Below are positions 16,627 to 24,927 of a stretch of DNA of 64,000 nt, in pieces. The position numbers and the translations under genes were made by a program. The notes below the pieces were generated by a model, which had not been told where the DNA came from, did no database searches, and saw only the letters and a list, made by a program, of their open reading frames with translations. Origin of the DNA: Glacieibacterium sp038210595 (GTDB lineage Bacteria; Pseudomonadota; Alphaproteobacteria; Sphingomonadales; Sphingomonadaceae); NCBI GenBank assembly GCA_038210595.1, contig JBBQWN010000009.1:1-64000 (forward strand). The letters are read 5' to 3'. The stretch's first letter is position 1; every line of letters begins with the position of its first letter.

Positions 16627-16857
16627 CTAAGCCGTTTCAACCTTGAACGTCTCGATTACGGTGTTGGCGAGCAGCTTGCGCGCCATGTCCTCGATCGTCG
16701 CGACGCTGGTGCCGTCGGCGAGATCGAGCTCGATGACCTTGCCCTGGCGGACGCCGGCGACGCCGTCGAAGCCCAGCCCCTCCAGCGCGTGGTGGATGGC
16801 GCGGCCCTGCGGATCGAGCACGCCGGGCTTCAGGGTGACGGTGACGCGGGCTTTCAT
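16627..16857 (-). CDS. purS: FGAM synthase subunit PurS
   Basis: A 76-residue PurS, the small bridging subunit that joins PurQ and PurL. The opening MKARVTVTLKPGVLDPQGRA and the later VRQGKVIELDL are diagnostic. The start is ATG 16857; the longer upstream frame has no support. It is probably cotranscribed with purQ. PurC, the usual upstream neighbour, is now separated from it by a gene on the opposite strand. Confidence 0.95.
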   Translation of the reverse strand: MKARVTVTLKPGVLDPQGRAIHHALEGLGFDGVAGVRQGKVIELDLADGTSVATIEDMARKLLANTVIETFKVETA

Positions 16858-16954
16858 GCGCGAGGCGTTTAGGATGGACGCGCGTTGCGGGCAAGCGGTG
16901 CGGCATTCTATGGCTGGCACCGTCCAGACAGGGATGCACGTGAGGGACCACCGG

Positions 16955-17713
16955 ATGACCGACGACATGCGCCAGCGGCTGAGCAAGGTGCCGGAGGTCA
17001 CGCTGGTGTTCTGGCTGATCAAGATCGCCGCGACGACGCTGGGCGAAACCGGCGGCGACGCGGTCAGCATGTCGATGGGCTTGGGCTATGTCGTCGGCAC
17101 GGCGATCTTCGGCGTCATCTTCGCGGTCGCGGTGGCGGCGCAGATCCGCGCGTCACGCTACCATCCGCTGCTCTACTGGGCGACGATCGTGGCGACGACA
17201 ACGGTCGGCACGACCATCGCCGACTATGTCACCCGCGATCTCGGCGTCGGGTATGCCGGCGGCTCGGCGCTCTTGCTGGCGCTGCTCGCGGCATCGCTGC
17301 TGGTGTGGTGGCGGACGCTGGGCACGGTCGCGGTCGAGAGCATCGCGACGCCGCGCGCGGAGGTTTTCTACTGGGTGACGATCATGTTCTCGCAAACGCT
17401 GGGCACCGCGCTCGGCGACTGGACGGCGGACACCAACGGGCTGGGCTACGGCGCCAGCGCGGTGATCTTCGGCGGGCTGCTCGCGGCGATCGCGGCGCTC
17501 TACTATGTGACCGCGACATCGCGCACCGCGCTGTTCTGGGCGGCGTTCGTGCTGACGCGGCCGCTCGGCGCGGTGCTTGGTGACCTGCTCGACAAGCCCG
17601 TCGCCAAGGGCGGGCTGGAGCTCAGCCGCTACGGCGCGTCGGCAGCGCTGCTGGCGGTGATGCTGGCGCTGATCCTGGCCATCCCGTCACGCGCGGCGGG
17701 CAAGGCGCACTGA
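16955..17713 (+). CDS. COG4705-type membrane protein
   Basis: A 252-residue integral membrane protein of the uncharacterised COG4705 family. It has a tandem-repeat architecture in which the segment EVTLVFWLIKIAATTLGETGGD recurs in altered form as AEVFYWVTIMFSQTLGTALGD and ALFWAAFVLTRPLGAVLGDLL, each ending in a T-L-G-x-x-x-G-D-like motif inside the membrane. That recurring acidic motif suggests ion or metal handling, but no function is established. ATG 16955 follows GAGGG; an upstream ATG at 16934 is possible. It lies between purS and purC in reverse orientation. Confidence 0.75.
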   Translation: MTDDMRQRLSKVPEVTLVFWLIKIAATTLGETGGDAVSMSMGLGYVVGTAIFGVIFAVAVAAQIRASRYHPLLYWATIVATTTVGTTIADYVTRDLGVGYAGGSALLLALLAASLLVWWRTLGTVAVESIATPRAEVFYWVTIMFSQTLGTALGDWTADTNGLGYGASAVIFGGLLAAIAALYYVTATSRTALFWAAFVLTRPLGAVLGDLLDKPVAKGGLELSRYGASAALLAVMLALILAIPSRAAGKAH

Positions 17714-17717
17714 GGCG

Positions 17718-18497
17718 CTATTTGCCCCGCGACTTGCGGTGCTCGTCGAGGTCGAGGATCGCGCCATCGGCCCCTTCGGGCAACAAGCCAAGGCGACGCG
17801 CGACCTCCTGATACGCCTCGACCTCGCCGCCGAGGTCGTGGCGGAAGCGGTCCTTGTCCATCTTTTCGTTGGTCTTCATGTCCCACAGGCGGCAGCCGTC
17901 GGGGCTGATCTCGTCGGCAAGGATGATGCGGCTGTAGTCGCCCTCGAACAGGCGGCCGAACTCCAGCTTGAAGTCGACGAGGCGGATGCCGACGCCGGCG
18001 AACATGCCCGCCATGAAGTCGTTGATGCGGACCGCGAGGTCGGCGATGTCGTGCATCTCGTCCTGTGTCGCCCAGCCGAATGCCGAAATATGCTCCTCGG
18101 TGATCATCGGGTCGCCGAGCGCGTCGTCCTTGTAGTAATATTCGAGGATGGTGCGCGGCAGCGGCGTGCCCTCTTCCATGCCGAGCCGTTTCGCCAGCGA
18201 CCCGGCGACGACGTTGCGCACCACGACCTCGACGGGCACGATCTCGACCTGGCGGACCAGTTGCTCGCGCATGTTGAGGCGGCGGACGAAGTGCGTCGGG
18301 ATGCCGATCGTCCCGAGCATCGTGAAGATATGCTCGGAAATCCGGTTGTTGAGCACGCCCTTGCCGCTGATCGTGCCCTTCTTCTGGGCGTTGAAGGCGG
18401 TCGCGTCGTCCTTGAAGTACTGAATGATCGTACCGGGCTCCGGGCCCTCGTACAGGATCTTGGCCTTGCCCTCGTAAATCTGGCGGCGGCGGGACAT
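17718..18497 (-). CDS. purC: SAICAR synthetase PurC
   Basis: A 259-residue phosphoribosylaminoimidazole-succinocarboxamide synthase. It joins CAIR and aspartate with ATP in purine synthesis. Recognised motifs are MSRRRQIYEGKAKILYEG, IQYFKDDATAFNAQKK, IPVEVVVRN-like VEIVPVEVVVRNVVAGS, LVDFKLEFGR and ILADEISPDGCRLWD. Size is normal. It ends 4 nt from the convergent COG4705 gene and is divergent from the zeta-subunit gene. Confidence 0.97.
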   Translation of the reverse strand: MSRRRQIYEGKAKILYEGPEPGTIIQYFKDDATAFNAQKKGTISGKGVLNNRISEHIFTMLGTIGIPTHFVRRLNMREQLVRQVEIVPVEVVVRNVVAGSLAKRLGMEEGTPLPRTILEYYYKDDALGDPMITEEHISAFGWATQDEMHDIADLAVRINDFMAGMFAGVGIRLVDFKLEFGRLFEGDYSRIILADEISPDGCRLWDMKTNEKMDKDRFRHDLGGEVEAYQEVARRLGLLPEGADGAILDLDEHRKSRGK

Positions 18498-18661
18498 GGG
18501 CGGAGCCTTCTCGAATCGACGACGCCCCGGCGCGGAAGCGAACCGGGGCGATACCTTCCTAACATAGCGGCGCAGGTGCGGTGTGACAATGTTGCGACCG
18601 CGCCGTTGAACCCCGCGCCGCGCCGCTCTATCTGCGGAGCCAACACAGCCGCGAGGACCTT
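18498..18661. promoter_or_regulatory. Divergent purC / zeta promoter region
   Basis: This 164-bp gap must hold promoters for purC (minus) and the zeta-subunit gene (plus). A hairpin with 8-bp arms CGCCCCGG (18523-18530) and CCGGGGCG (18543-18550) lies in the purC leader and could influence its mRNA. No clear promoter hexamers or PurR-like operator were recognised. Confidence 0.4.
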
Positions 18662-18976
18662 ATGTCGAACCTGCAGAACCGCGAAAAGGCCTTCGAGGAC
18701 ATGTATGCCCGCGATGCGGAGCTGCGCTTCAAGGTGCTGGCGCGGCGCGACAAGCTGACGGGTCTGTGGGCGGCCGGCCTGCTCGGCAAGTCAGGGGCGG
18801 AGGCCGAAGACTATTGGAGAGCGGTGATCCTCGCCGATCTCGAGCTTCCCGGCGACGAGGATGTTATCGCCAAGCTCGCCGCCGACCTGACCGGCAAGGC
18901 GAGCGACGCCGAGATCCGCGCCCAGCTGCAGCTGTGTTTCATCGAGGCCGAGCGCCAGTTCCGCGAGGACATGTAG
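18662..18976 (+). CDS. F1-ATPase inhibitor zeta subunit (DUF1476)
   Basis: A 104-residue protein of the DUF1476/zeta family, which in alphaproteobacteria binds and inhibits the F1 part of ATP synthase against ATP hydrolysis. It opens with NLQNREKAFEDMYARD (the inhibitory N-terminal helix), then FKVLARRDKLTGLWAA and an AEDYWRAVILADLE helix. The ribosome site GAGGA precedes ATG. It directly abuts bolA with no intergenic base, indicating one transcript with bolA, grxD and the following membrane protein. Confidence 0.92.
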   Translation: MSNLQNREKAFEDMYARDAELRFKVLARRDKLTGLWAAGLLGKSGAEAEDYWRAVILADLELPGDEDVIAKLAADLTGKASDAEIRAQLQLCFIEAERQFREDM

Positions 18977-19210
18977 ATGGCGATGGCAGCTGCCGATATC
19001 GAGGCGGCGATCCGGGCCGCCCTGCCGGGCGCGACGGTCGAGATCACCGATCTGGCCGGCGACGGCGATCATTATGCGGCGCGTGTCGTCTCGGCGGCGT
19101 TCGCGGGATTGCCCCGGGTGCGCCAGCATCAGATGGTCTATAATGCGCTTGGCGGGCGGATGGGCGGCGAACTGCACGCCCTGCAGCTGACGACAGTGAT
19201 TGAGGAGTGA
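18977..19210 (+). CDS. bolA: BolA family protein
   Basis: A 77-residue BolA-type protein. Members pair with monothiol glutaredoxins to bind or transfer a [2Fe-2S] cluster. It has the fold-defining segments AIRAALPGATVEITDL, GDHYAARVVSAAF and the VRQHQMVYNALGG helix containing the conserved His. The short length is typical of the BolA2/YrbA type. ATG 18977 directly follows the zeta stop. The next gene is the glutaredoxin partner, supporting the role. Confidence 0.92.
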   Translation: MAMAAADIEAAIRAALPGATVEITDLAGDGDHYAARVVSAAFAGLPRVRQHQMVYNALGGRMGGELHALQLTTVIEE

Positions 19211-19215
19211 GCGAA

Positions 19216-19551
19216 ATGGTTGACGATCAGGTCAAGGCACGCATCGGCGGTATCGTCGCGGCGAACGACGTCGTGCTGTTCATGAAGGGCACGCCGATCT
19301 TTCCGCAGTGCGGCTTCTCGTCGACCGCCGTGCAGATTCTAGAGCAGCTCGACGTCGCCTTCGAAGGTATCGATGTGCTGCGTGATCCGGAGGTCCGGTC
19401 GGGCGTCAAGGAATACAGCGACTGGCCGACCGTGCCGCAGCTGTACGTCAAGGGCGAGTTCGTCGGCGGCAGCGACATCATGATGGAGATGTACCGCTCG
19501 GGCGAGCTGGAGACGCTGATGGCCGAGAAGGGCGTCGCGAAGGCGGCCTGA
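19216..19551 (+). CDS. grxD: Monothiol glutaredoxin Grx4
   Basis: A 111-residue monothiol glutaredoxin that carries a [2Fe-2S] cluster with glutathione, acting in iron-sulfur delivery and iron sensing with BolA. The CGFS active site lies at about 32-35 within FPQCGFSSTAVQ. Other motifs are VVLFMKGTP, WPTVPQLYVKGEFVGGSDI. ATG 19216 follows AGGAG with 8-nt spacing; GTG 19207 overlapping the bolA stop is less likely. Confidence 0.96.
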   Translation: MVDDQVKARIGGIVAANDVVLFMKGTPIFPQCGFSSTAVQILEQLDVAFEGIDVLRDPEVRSGVKEYSDWPTVPQLYVKGEFVGGSDIMMEMYRSGELETLMAEKGVAKAA

Positions 19552-19564
19552 CCGGAACCGGGGG

Positions 19565-20404
19565 GTGACCACATCGGCTGCGATATGGGGTGAGACGCGC
19601 GCGATTGTCGCGCGCCACCTCGGCGTGTTCGTGACGCTTGCCGCGGCGTGCCAGTTCCTGCCGACCGTGGCGATGCGGCTGCTCGCGCCCCAGGTTGCGA
19701 CGATGCCGTCGCTGACGCCGGGTGCTGCACCGCCACCTGCCATCCCCGCGTCGATGTGGCTGGTCCTGCTTGGCATCACCCTCGTCCAGTACGTCGGGCT
19801 GTTCACCATCGCGGCGATCACCTCCGACCCGCGCGAGGGCGGCGGCCGCACGATCGGTGAGACGATCGCCGCTGCCCTGCCCGCCTTCGGCAAGTTTCTG
19901 CTCGCGCTGGTGCTGTTCGCAGTCGCCTATCTCGTCTTCTCGCTGGTCGCGGGCATCGTGCTGGCGATTCTTGCGATCGTATTCGGTGCGACTGGCGGCA
20001 TGACCCGGACGAGCGCGGGCACGGTCGATCCGCAGATGATCGCCGGGCTGGTCGGCCTGATCATCGCCGTCGTCCTGCCGCTTGTTACGTGGGTAATGGC
20101 GCGCCTGTCGCCGCTGGTCGGCGTCTACCTGCGCGAGGATGCCGGTGTCGTCGCGGGCATCCGCCGCGCCTGGTCATTGTCGCGCGGCTCGACCTGGTCG
20201 GTCGTGCTGCTACTGCTGCTGTTCTTGCTGTTGAGCGGGCTGGCTGCCGCGATCCAGTTCGGCCTGGGCAGCGGCGGGGTCATCGGCATCCTCGGCACGC
20301 TCGTCGCCGCTGCGATAAGCGCGATCCTGTTCGTCTACTTCTCGGCCGCGATCGGCGTCATCTACGGCCAGGTCGCGACGCCGCCCGAGGACGTCTTCGC
20401 CTAA
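19565..20404 (+). CDS. Multispanning membrane protein
   Basis: A 279-residue membrane protein with about six hydrophobic segments. It resembles the membrane domain of glycerophosphodiester phosphodiesterase-type proteins (GPDPase_memb/DUF7544-like), with the YLREDAGVVAGIRRAWSLSRG loop typical of that group. The catalytic phosphodiesterase domain is absent, so a role cannot be assigned. It starts at GTG 19565, 13 nt after grxD, and ends in a CTAA shared with the convergent hemF stop. Confidence 0.65.
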   Translation: MTTSAAIWGETRAIVARHLGVFVTLAAACQFLPTVAMRLLAPQVATMPSLTPGAAPPPAIPASMWLVLLGITLVQYVGLFTIAAITSDPREGGGRTIGETIAAALPAFGKFLLALVLFAVAYLVFSLVAGIVLAILAIVFGATGGMTRTSAGTVDPQMIAGLVGLIIAVVLPLVTWVMARLSPLVGVYLREDAGVVAGIRRAWSLSRGSTWSVVLLLLLFLLLSGLAAAIQFGLGSGGVIGILGTLVAAAISAILFVYFSAAIGVIYGQVATPPEDVFA

Positions 20405-21252
20405 TCCCACTTCGCCAGCGGCGGCAGGCTCATGAGGATGGCCTCGGTGTTACCTCCAGTCTTGAGGCCGAACGTGGTGCCACGGTCATAGACCAGGTTG
20501 AACTCGGCATAGAGGCCGCGATAGCGCAGCTGGGCATCGCGGTCGGCGTCGGTGAACGGCAGGTGCATCCGCCGCCGCGCGATCGCCGGGAAGGTCGCGA
20601 GCAGCGTAGTGCCGACTTCCTTCGTGAACAGGAAGTCCGCCTCCCAGTCGTCCTCGAGATAATCGTAGAAGATGCCGCCGACACCGCGATGGCGGCCCCG
20701 GTGCGGCACCCAGAAATACTCGTCACACCACTTTGAGAAGCGCGACCAATAGTCGGCGCCATGGCGGTCGCAGACGCCTTCGAATGCCGCCTTGAACTCG
20801 GCGGTGTCGCTGTCGACCGGCAGCGGCGGGTTGAGGTCGGCGACACCGGCGAACCAGCGCTTGGTCGTCACCAGGAAGCGCGTATTCATGTGGACGGCGG
20901 GAACATGCGGGTTGGCCATGTGCGCGACCAGGCTGATGCCGGTGGCGAAGAAGCGCGGGTCCTCGCCGGCACCGGGGATGTTCTTGGCGAACTCGGGCGA
21001 GAACGTGCCGTGGACGGTCGAGGTGTTGACGCCGACCTTTTCGAACACGCGGCCCTTCATCACCGACATCAGGCCGCCGCCGCCCGGTGCGCCGCTGGGG
21101 TCGGGGCGCTCCCATGCCGTCTGCTCGAACCGGCCGGCGGGCACATCACTATCGCCTTCGTCTTCCAGCGCCTCGAACGTGGCGCACAGCTGGTCGCGCA
21201 GCGACTGGAACCATGCCTGAGCAGCAAGCTGTTGATCGTCGAAATCGGCCAT
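20401..21252 (-). CDS. hemF: Aerobic coproporphyrinogen III oxidase HemF
   Basis: A 283-residue oxygen-dependent coproporphyrinogen-III oxidase that makes protoporphyrinogen IX in haem synthesis. Conserved segments are GGGGLMSVMKGRVFEKVGVNTS, HMNTRFLVTTKRWFAGVADLNP, GRHRGVGGIFYDYLE and YRGLYAEFNLVYDRGTTFGLKT. ATG 21252 gives the normal length; an upstream extension to 21351 is not convincing. It is divergent from the cytochrome bc1 operon, which needs haem. Confidence 0.96.
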   Translation of the reverse strand: MADFDDQQLAAQAWFQSLRDQLCATFEALEDEGDSDVPAGRFEQTAWERPDPSGAPGGGGLMSVMKGRVFEKVGVNTSTVHGTFSPEFAKNIPGAGEDPRFFATGISLVAHMANPHVPAVHMNTRFLVTTKRWFAGVADLNPPLPVDSDTAEFKAAFEGVCDRHGADYWSRFSKWCDEYFWVPHRGRHRGVGGIFYDYLEDDWEADFLFTKEVGTTLLATFPAIARRRMHLPFTDADRDAQLRYRGLYAEFNLVYDRGTTFGLKTGGNTEAILMSLPPLAKWD

Positions 21253-21374
21253 GGACCGCGTCATGCCGGGGGCCGCGGCGGACGGCAAGGACCCCCCGCG
21301 CCAAAATGCCCGTTGCACAGTCCTACCCGGGAGCGCTAACAGCCCTGTCACAAATCGCGAGAGTTCGAAAACGC

Positions 21375-21929
21375 ATGGCCACGCAGCCGCATGACGACCT
21401 GACTGAAACCGGCGAACGTCGGCGCGACTTCATCTATATCGCCACCGGTGCGTTCGCGGCGGTCGGCGCGGCCGCGGTCGCCTGGCCGCTGGTCAACCAG
21501 ATGAACCCCAGCGCCGACGTGCTGGCACTGGCCTCGATCGATGTCGATCTGACGCCGATTGCTGCGGGCCAGGCGATCAAGATCAGCTGGCGCGGCAAGC
21601 CGGTGTTCGTGCGCAACCTGACGCCGGCGGAGCAGGCCGCCGCCAACAAGGTCGACATCTCGACGCTCCGCGACCCGCAGACGCTGGCGCAGCGGACAAA
21701 GCCCGGCAACGCCAACTGGCTCATCACGCTGGGCGTCTGCACTCACCTCGGCTGCGTGCCGCTGGGCGCCGGCGAAGGCGAGAACAAGGGCGATTTCGGC
21801 GGCTATTTCTGCCCCTGCCACGGCTCCGCCTACGATACCGCGGCGCGCATTCGGAAGGGCCCCGCCCCAAAGAACCTCGAGGTTCCCGAATACGCGTTCA
21901 AGTCCCCCACCCAAATCACCATCGGTTGA
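21375..21929 (+). CDS. petA: Rieske iron-sulfur subunit of cytochrome bc1
   Basis: A 184-residue ubiquinol-cytochrome c reductase iron-sulfur subunit. A Tat-like N-terminus (GERRRDFIYIATGAFAAVGAAA) serves as the membrane anchor. The [2Fe-2S] ligands lie in CTHLGC (C122, H124) and CPCHGS (C146, H149), with C127 and C148 for the disulfide. The protein transfers electrons from ubiquinol to cytochrome c1. First gene of a petABC operon, 10 nt before petB. Confidence 0.97.
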   Translation: MATQPHDDLTETGERRRDFIYIATGAFAAVGAAAVAWPLVNQMNPSADVLALASIDVDLTPIAAGQAIKISWRGKPVFVRNLTPAEQAAANKVDISTLRDPQTLAQRTKPGNANWLITLGVCTHLGCVPLGAGEGENKGDFGGYFCPCHGSAYDTAARIRKGPAPKNLEVPEYAFKSPTQITIG

Positions 21930-21939
21930 GGCTGAAACC

Positions 21940-23280
21940 ATGAGCTTCCCCTGGGCCAAGCATTACACGCCGACCACCGCGCTCGGTAAGTACATCGACG
22001 AAAAGCTGCCGGTCCCGCGGCTGGTCTACGATAGCGTCGGCGCGGGCTATCCGGTGCCGAAGAACCTCAATTACTTCTACAATTTCGGCGTGCTGGCCGG
22101 CGTCGCGCTGGTCGTGCAGATCATCACCGGCATCGTGCTGGCGATGCACTACGCCGCCAACACCCAGATCGCGTTCGACAGCGTCGAGCACATCATGCGC
22201 GACGTCAACGGCGGCTGGATGATGCGCTACATGCACGCCACCGGCGCGTCGTTCTTCTTCATCGCCGTCTACGTCCACATCTTCCGCGGCCTCTATTACG
22301 GCTCCTACAAGCCGCCGCGCGAGGTGCTGTGGCTGCTCGGGCTGGTCATCTTCCTGCTGATGATGGCGACGGCCTTCATGGGCTATGTGCTGGTCTGGGG
22401 GCAGATGAGCTTCTGGGGCGCGACCGTCATCACCAACCTGTTCTCGGCGATTCCGCTGGTCGGCGATGTCATCCACACCTGGCTCCTGGGTGGCTTCGCG
22501 CCCGACAACGCGACGCTGAACCGCTTCTTCTCGCTGCACTTCCTGCTGCCGTTCGTGATCCTGGGCGTCGTGATCCTGCACGTCTGGGCGCTGCACATTC
22601 CGGGCTCGAACAACCCGACCGGCATCTCGGTCAAGGGCCCGCAGGATACCGTGCCGTTCCACCCGTATTACACCGCCAAGGACTTCTTCGGCCTGTGCAT
22701 CTATCTGCTGCTGTTCGCCGCCGTGGTGTTCTTCGCGCCGAATGCGCTGGGCGAGGCCGATAATTACATCCCGGCCAACCCGCTCTCGACGCCGGCGCTG
22801 ATCGTTCCGGAATGGTATTTCTGGCCGTTCTACGCGATCCTGCGCGCCTTCACCGTCGACTTCCTGTTCGTGCCCGCCAAGCTGTGGGGCGTGCTGGCGA
22901 TGTTCAGCGCTATCCTGCTGTTGTTCTTCCTGCCGTGGCTCGACACGTCGCCGGTGAAGTCCAACAACTACCGGCCGATGGCGCGGATCGCCTTCTGGGT
23001 GTTTGTCGTCGACGTGCTGATCCTCGCTTATTGCGGCGGGCAGCATGCCGGTGAGCCGTGGCTGCGGTTGAGCCAGATCACCAGCGCCTATTATTTCGCG
23101 CACTTCCTCATCATCCTGCCGATCATCGCGCGCATCGAGCGGCCGCTGCCGCTGCCCAACTCGATCTCGGAAGCGGTGCTGAAGCGCCATACCAACCTGG
23201 GTGCGCCCGCCGCGCAACAGCTGCCGGGCGCGGGCATCGCGGAACTGCCGCCGACCGGCGCCGCGCAGCCGGCCGAATAA
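21940..23280 (+). CDS. petB: Cytochrome b subunit of cytochrome bc1
   Basis: A 446-residue cytochrome b with eight predicted membrane helices. Visible signatures are GIVLAMHYAANTQIAFDSVEHI, the haem-ligand region RYMHATGASFFFIAVYVHIFRGLYYGSYK, the VWGQMSFWGATVITNLFSAIP Qo-site helix and VPEWYFWPFYAILR (PEWY motif). It holds both b haems and the quinone sites. The C-terminal extension of about 30 residues (Pro/Ala-rich) is common in alphaproteobacteria. Confidence 0.97.
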   Translation: MSFPWAKHYTPTTALGKYIDEKLPVPRLVYDSVGAGYPVPKNLNYFYNFGVLAGVALVVQIITGIVLAMHYAANTQIAFDSVEHIMRDVNGGWMMRYMHATGASFFFIAVYVHIFRGLYYGSYKPPREVLWLLGLVIFLLMMATAFMGYVLVWGQMSFWGATVITNLFSAIPLVGDVIHTWLLGGFAPDNATLNRFFSLHFLLPFVILGVVILHVWALHIPGSNNPTGISVKGPQDTVPFHPYYTAKDFFGLCIYLLLFAAVVFFAPNALGEADNYIPANPLSTPALIVPEWYFWPFYAILRAFTVDFLFVPAKLWGVLAMFSAILLLFFLPWLDTSPVKSNNYRPMARIAFWVFVVDVLILAYCGGQHAGEPWLRLSQITSAYYFAHFLIILPIIARIERPLPLPNSISEAVLKRHTNLGAPAAQQLPGAGIAELPPTGAAQPAE

Positions 23281-23293
23281 GGGCTTAGCGACA

Positions 23294-24124
23294 ATGGTAA
23301 AGCTGATTGCCGGGCTGCTCGGTGCCGTATTCTGCGCCGCGCTGCTGTTCGGTTTCGTCCAGCCGCGCGATGCGGAGGCTCCCGATCCGGTTCACAAATA
23401 TCATCTCGAGCCGACCAAGGCCGGCTTCAGCTTCGACAATCCGGTAATGGGTAACTTCGACCGGGCGCAGCTGCAGCGCGGCTTCCAGATCTACAAGGAG
23501 GTCTGCTCGGCCTGCCACAGCCTTAACCGCATCGCCTTCCGCAACCTTGCCGATCTGGGCAAGGGATTCGAGCCGGCGGCGATCAAGGCGCTCGCCAAGA
23601 GCTATGACATCGCGTCGATCGACGACAAGACCGGCGAGCCGACGACACGCAAGGGCGTGCCCAGCGACCATTTCCCGCCGCCCTTCCCCAACGAGATCGC
23701 CGCGCGCGCCGCCAACAACAATGCGCTGCCGCCCGACTTCTCGCTGCTGGCGAAGGCCCGCGAGGGCGGCGCCAATTACATCCACGCGCTGGTGTCGGGC
23801 TACAGGGATCCGCCTCCCGGCTGGACTGTGCCGGACGGCCTTTACTACAACCCGTATTTCCGCAGCCTCAACATCGCCATGCCGCCGCCGCTGGCCGCCG
23901 ACCAGGTGACCTATGCCGACGGCACCAAGGCGACGCTCGACCAGGAAGCCAAGGATATCGCGGCGTTCATGATGTGGGCGGCGGAGCCGAAGCTGGAGGC
24001 GCGTCGCAGCACCGGCCTGGGCGTGGTGCTGTTCCTGATCATCCTGACCGGCCTCGCCTATATGACCTATCAGCGGGTGTGGGCGGACGTGAAGGGCAAG
24101 AAGACCGCCGTCCCGGCGGAGTGA
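23294..24124 (+). CDS. petC: Cytochrome c1
   Basis: A 276-residue cytochrome c1. An N-terminal signal/anchor is followed by the haem-binding CSACH (C71, C74, H75), the PPPFPNE region and the axial Met segment NIAMPPPL, then a C-terminal membrane helix (GLGVVLFLIILTGLAYMTY) that holds it in the inner membrane. ATG 23294 lies 13 nt after the petB stop. It passes electrons from the Rieske centre to cytochrome c. Confidence 0.97.
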   Translation: MVKLIAGLLGAVFCAALLFGFVQPRDAEAPDPVHKYHLEPTKAGFSFDNPVMGNFDRAQLQRGFQIYKEVCSACHSLNRIAFRNLADLGKGFEPAAIKALAKSYDIASIDDKTGEPTTRKGVPSDHFPPPFPNEIAARAANNNALPPDFSLLAKAREGGANYIHALVSGYRDPPPGWTVPDGLYYNPYFRSLNIAMPPPLAADQVTYADGTKATLDQEAKDIAAFMMWAAEPKLEARRSTGLGVVLFLIILTGLAYMTYQRVWADVKGKKTAVPAE

Positions 24125-24182
24125 CTTGCGCCGCCGCGCAGGAGGTCTAGGCTCGCCCCCGGTTCAACGCCGGAGGGACGCC

Positions 24183-24380
24183 ATGACCCGTACACTCGCA
24201 TTCGCCGCCGCTTTTGCTGTCGCACTGGGGGGCATGTCCGCCCCGGCGCTGGCGGCGCCGTGCAAGGACGCCAAGGGCAAGTTCACGAAATGCCCGATGA
24301 CGCCCGCCCCCGCCGCGCGCTGCCGCAAGGATGGCAAGTTCGCCAAGTGCGGCACGCCGGGTGCCAATCCGGTCAAGTGA
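24183..24380 (+). CDS. Small exported Cys-paired protein
   Basis: A 65-residue protein with a clear signal peptide (AFAAAFAVALGGMSAPALAAP). The mature part is only about 40 residues, Lys-rich, with two similar units CKDAKGKFTKC and CRKDGKFAKC (CX9C and CX8C), suggesting two small disulfide or metal-binding hairpins. I do not recognise a function, though similar small proteins occur in sphingomonads. It lies between petC and apt in the same direction; ATG 24183 is chosen because the signal peptide begins there. Confidence 0.7.
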   Translation: MTRTLAFAAAFAVALGGMSAPALAAPCKDAKGKFTKCPMTPAPAARCRKDGKFAKCGTPGANPVK

Positions 24381-24384
24381 GCGC

Positions 24385-24927
24385 ATGACCGCGGCGAACG
24401 CCGACCTTGCCGCGCTGATCCGCACGATTCCCGGCTATCCCAAGCCGGGCATCCAGTTTCGCGACATCACCACGTTGTTGCTCGACGGCGCGGGGTTCGC
24501 GGCGACTATCGAGCGGATGAGCGATGCGGTGGCGCCGCTCCGCCCGGCGCTGATCGCGGGCATCGAGGCGCGCGGTTTCGTCTTCGGTGCTGCGGTTGCC
24601 GCCAGGCTCGGCTGCGGTCTGCTGCTCATCCGCAAGCGTAACAAGCTGCCGGGCGCCGTTCACGGCATCAACTACGCACTGGAATACGGCCAGGACCGGA
24701 TCGAGATGCACGCCGATGCCTGCCCGCCGGGCACAAGGGTGGTGATCGTCGACGACCTGATCGCGACCGGCGGCACTGCGCTGGCCACCGCCCAGCTGCT
24801 GGCTCAAGCGGAGGCCGACGTTGCGGGGGCGGCGTTCGTCATCGACCTTCCCGACCTTGGCGGGGCCGACCGTCTGCGCGCCGCCGGCATTGCGGTCAGC
24901 GCGCTGGTCGCCTTCGCAGGCGACTAG
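24385..24927 (+). CDS. apt: Adenine phosphoribosyltransferase
   Basis: A 180-residue type I phosphoribosyltransferase that salvages adenine to AMP with PRPP. The opening IRTIPGYPKPGIQFRDITTLL and the PRPP loop VVIVDDLIATGGTA are diagnostic, along with GIEARGFVFG and LIRKRNKLPG. Length is normal. Its TAG shares a CTAG with the convergent small ORF. Confidence 0.96.
   Translation: MTAANADLAALIRTIPGYPKPGIQFRDITTLLLDGAGFAATIERMSDAVAPLRPALIAGIEARGFVFGAAVAARLGCGLLLIRKRNKLPGAVHGINYALEYGQDRIEMHADACPPGTRVVIVDDLIATGGTALATAQLLAQAEADVAGAAFVIDLPDLGGADRLRAAGIAVSALVAFAGD

Noticed and set aside
15457..16872. 471-codon plus-strand frame across the transporter end, purQ and purS
   Set aside because: It runs antisense through purQ and purS and in the wrong frame through the transporter; no conserved motif.
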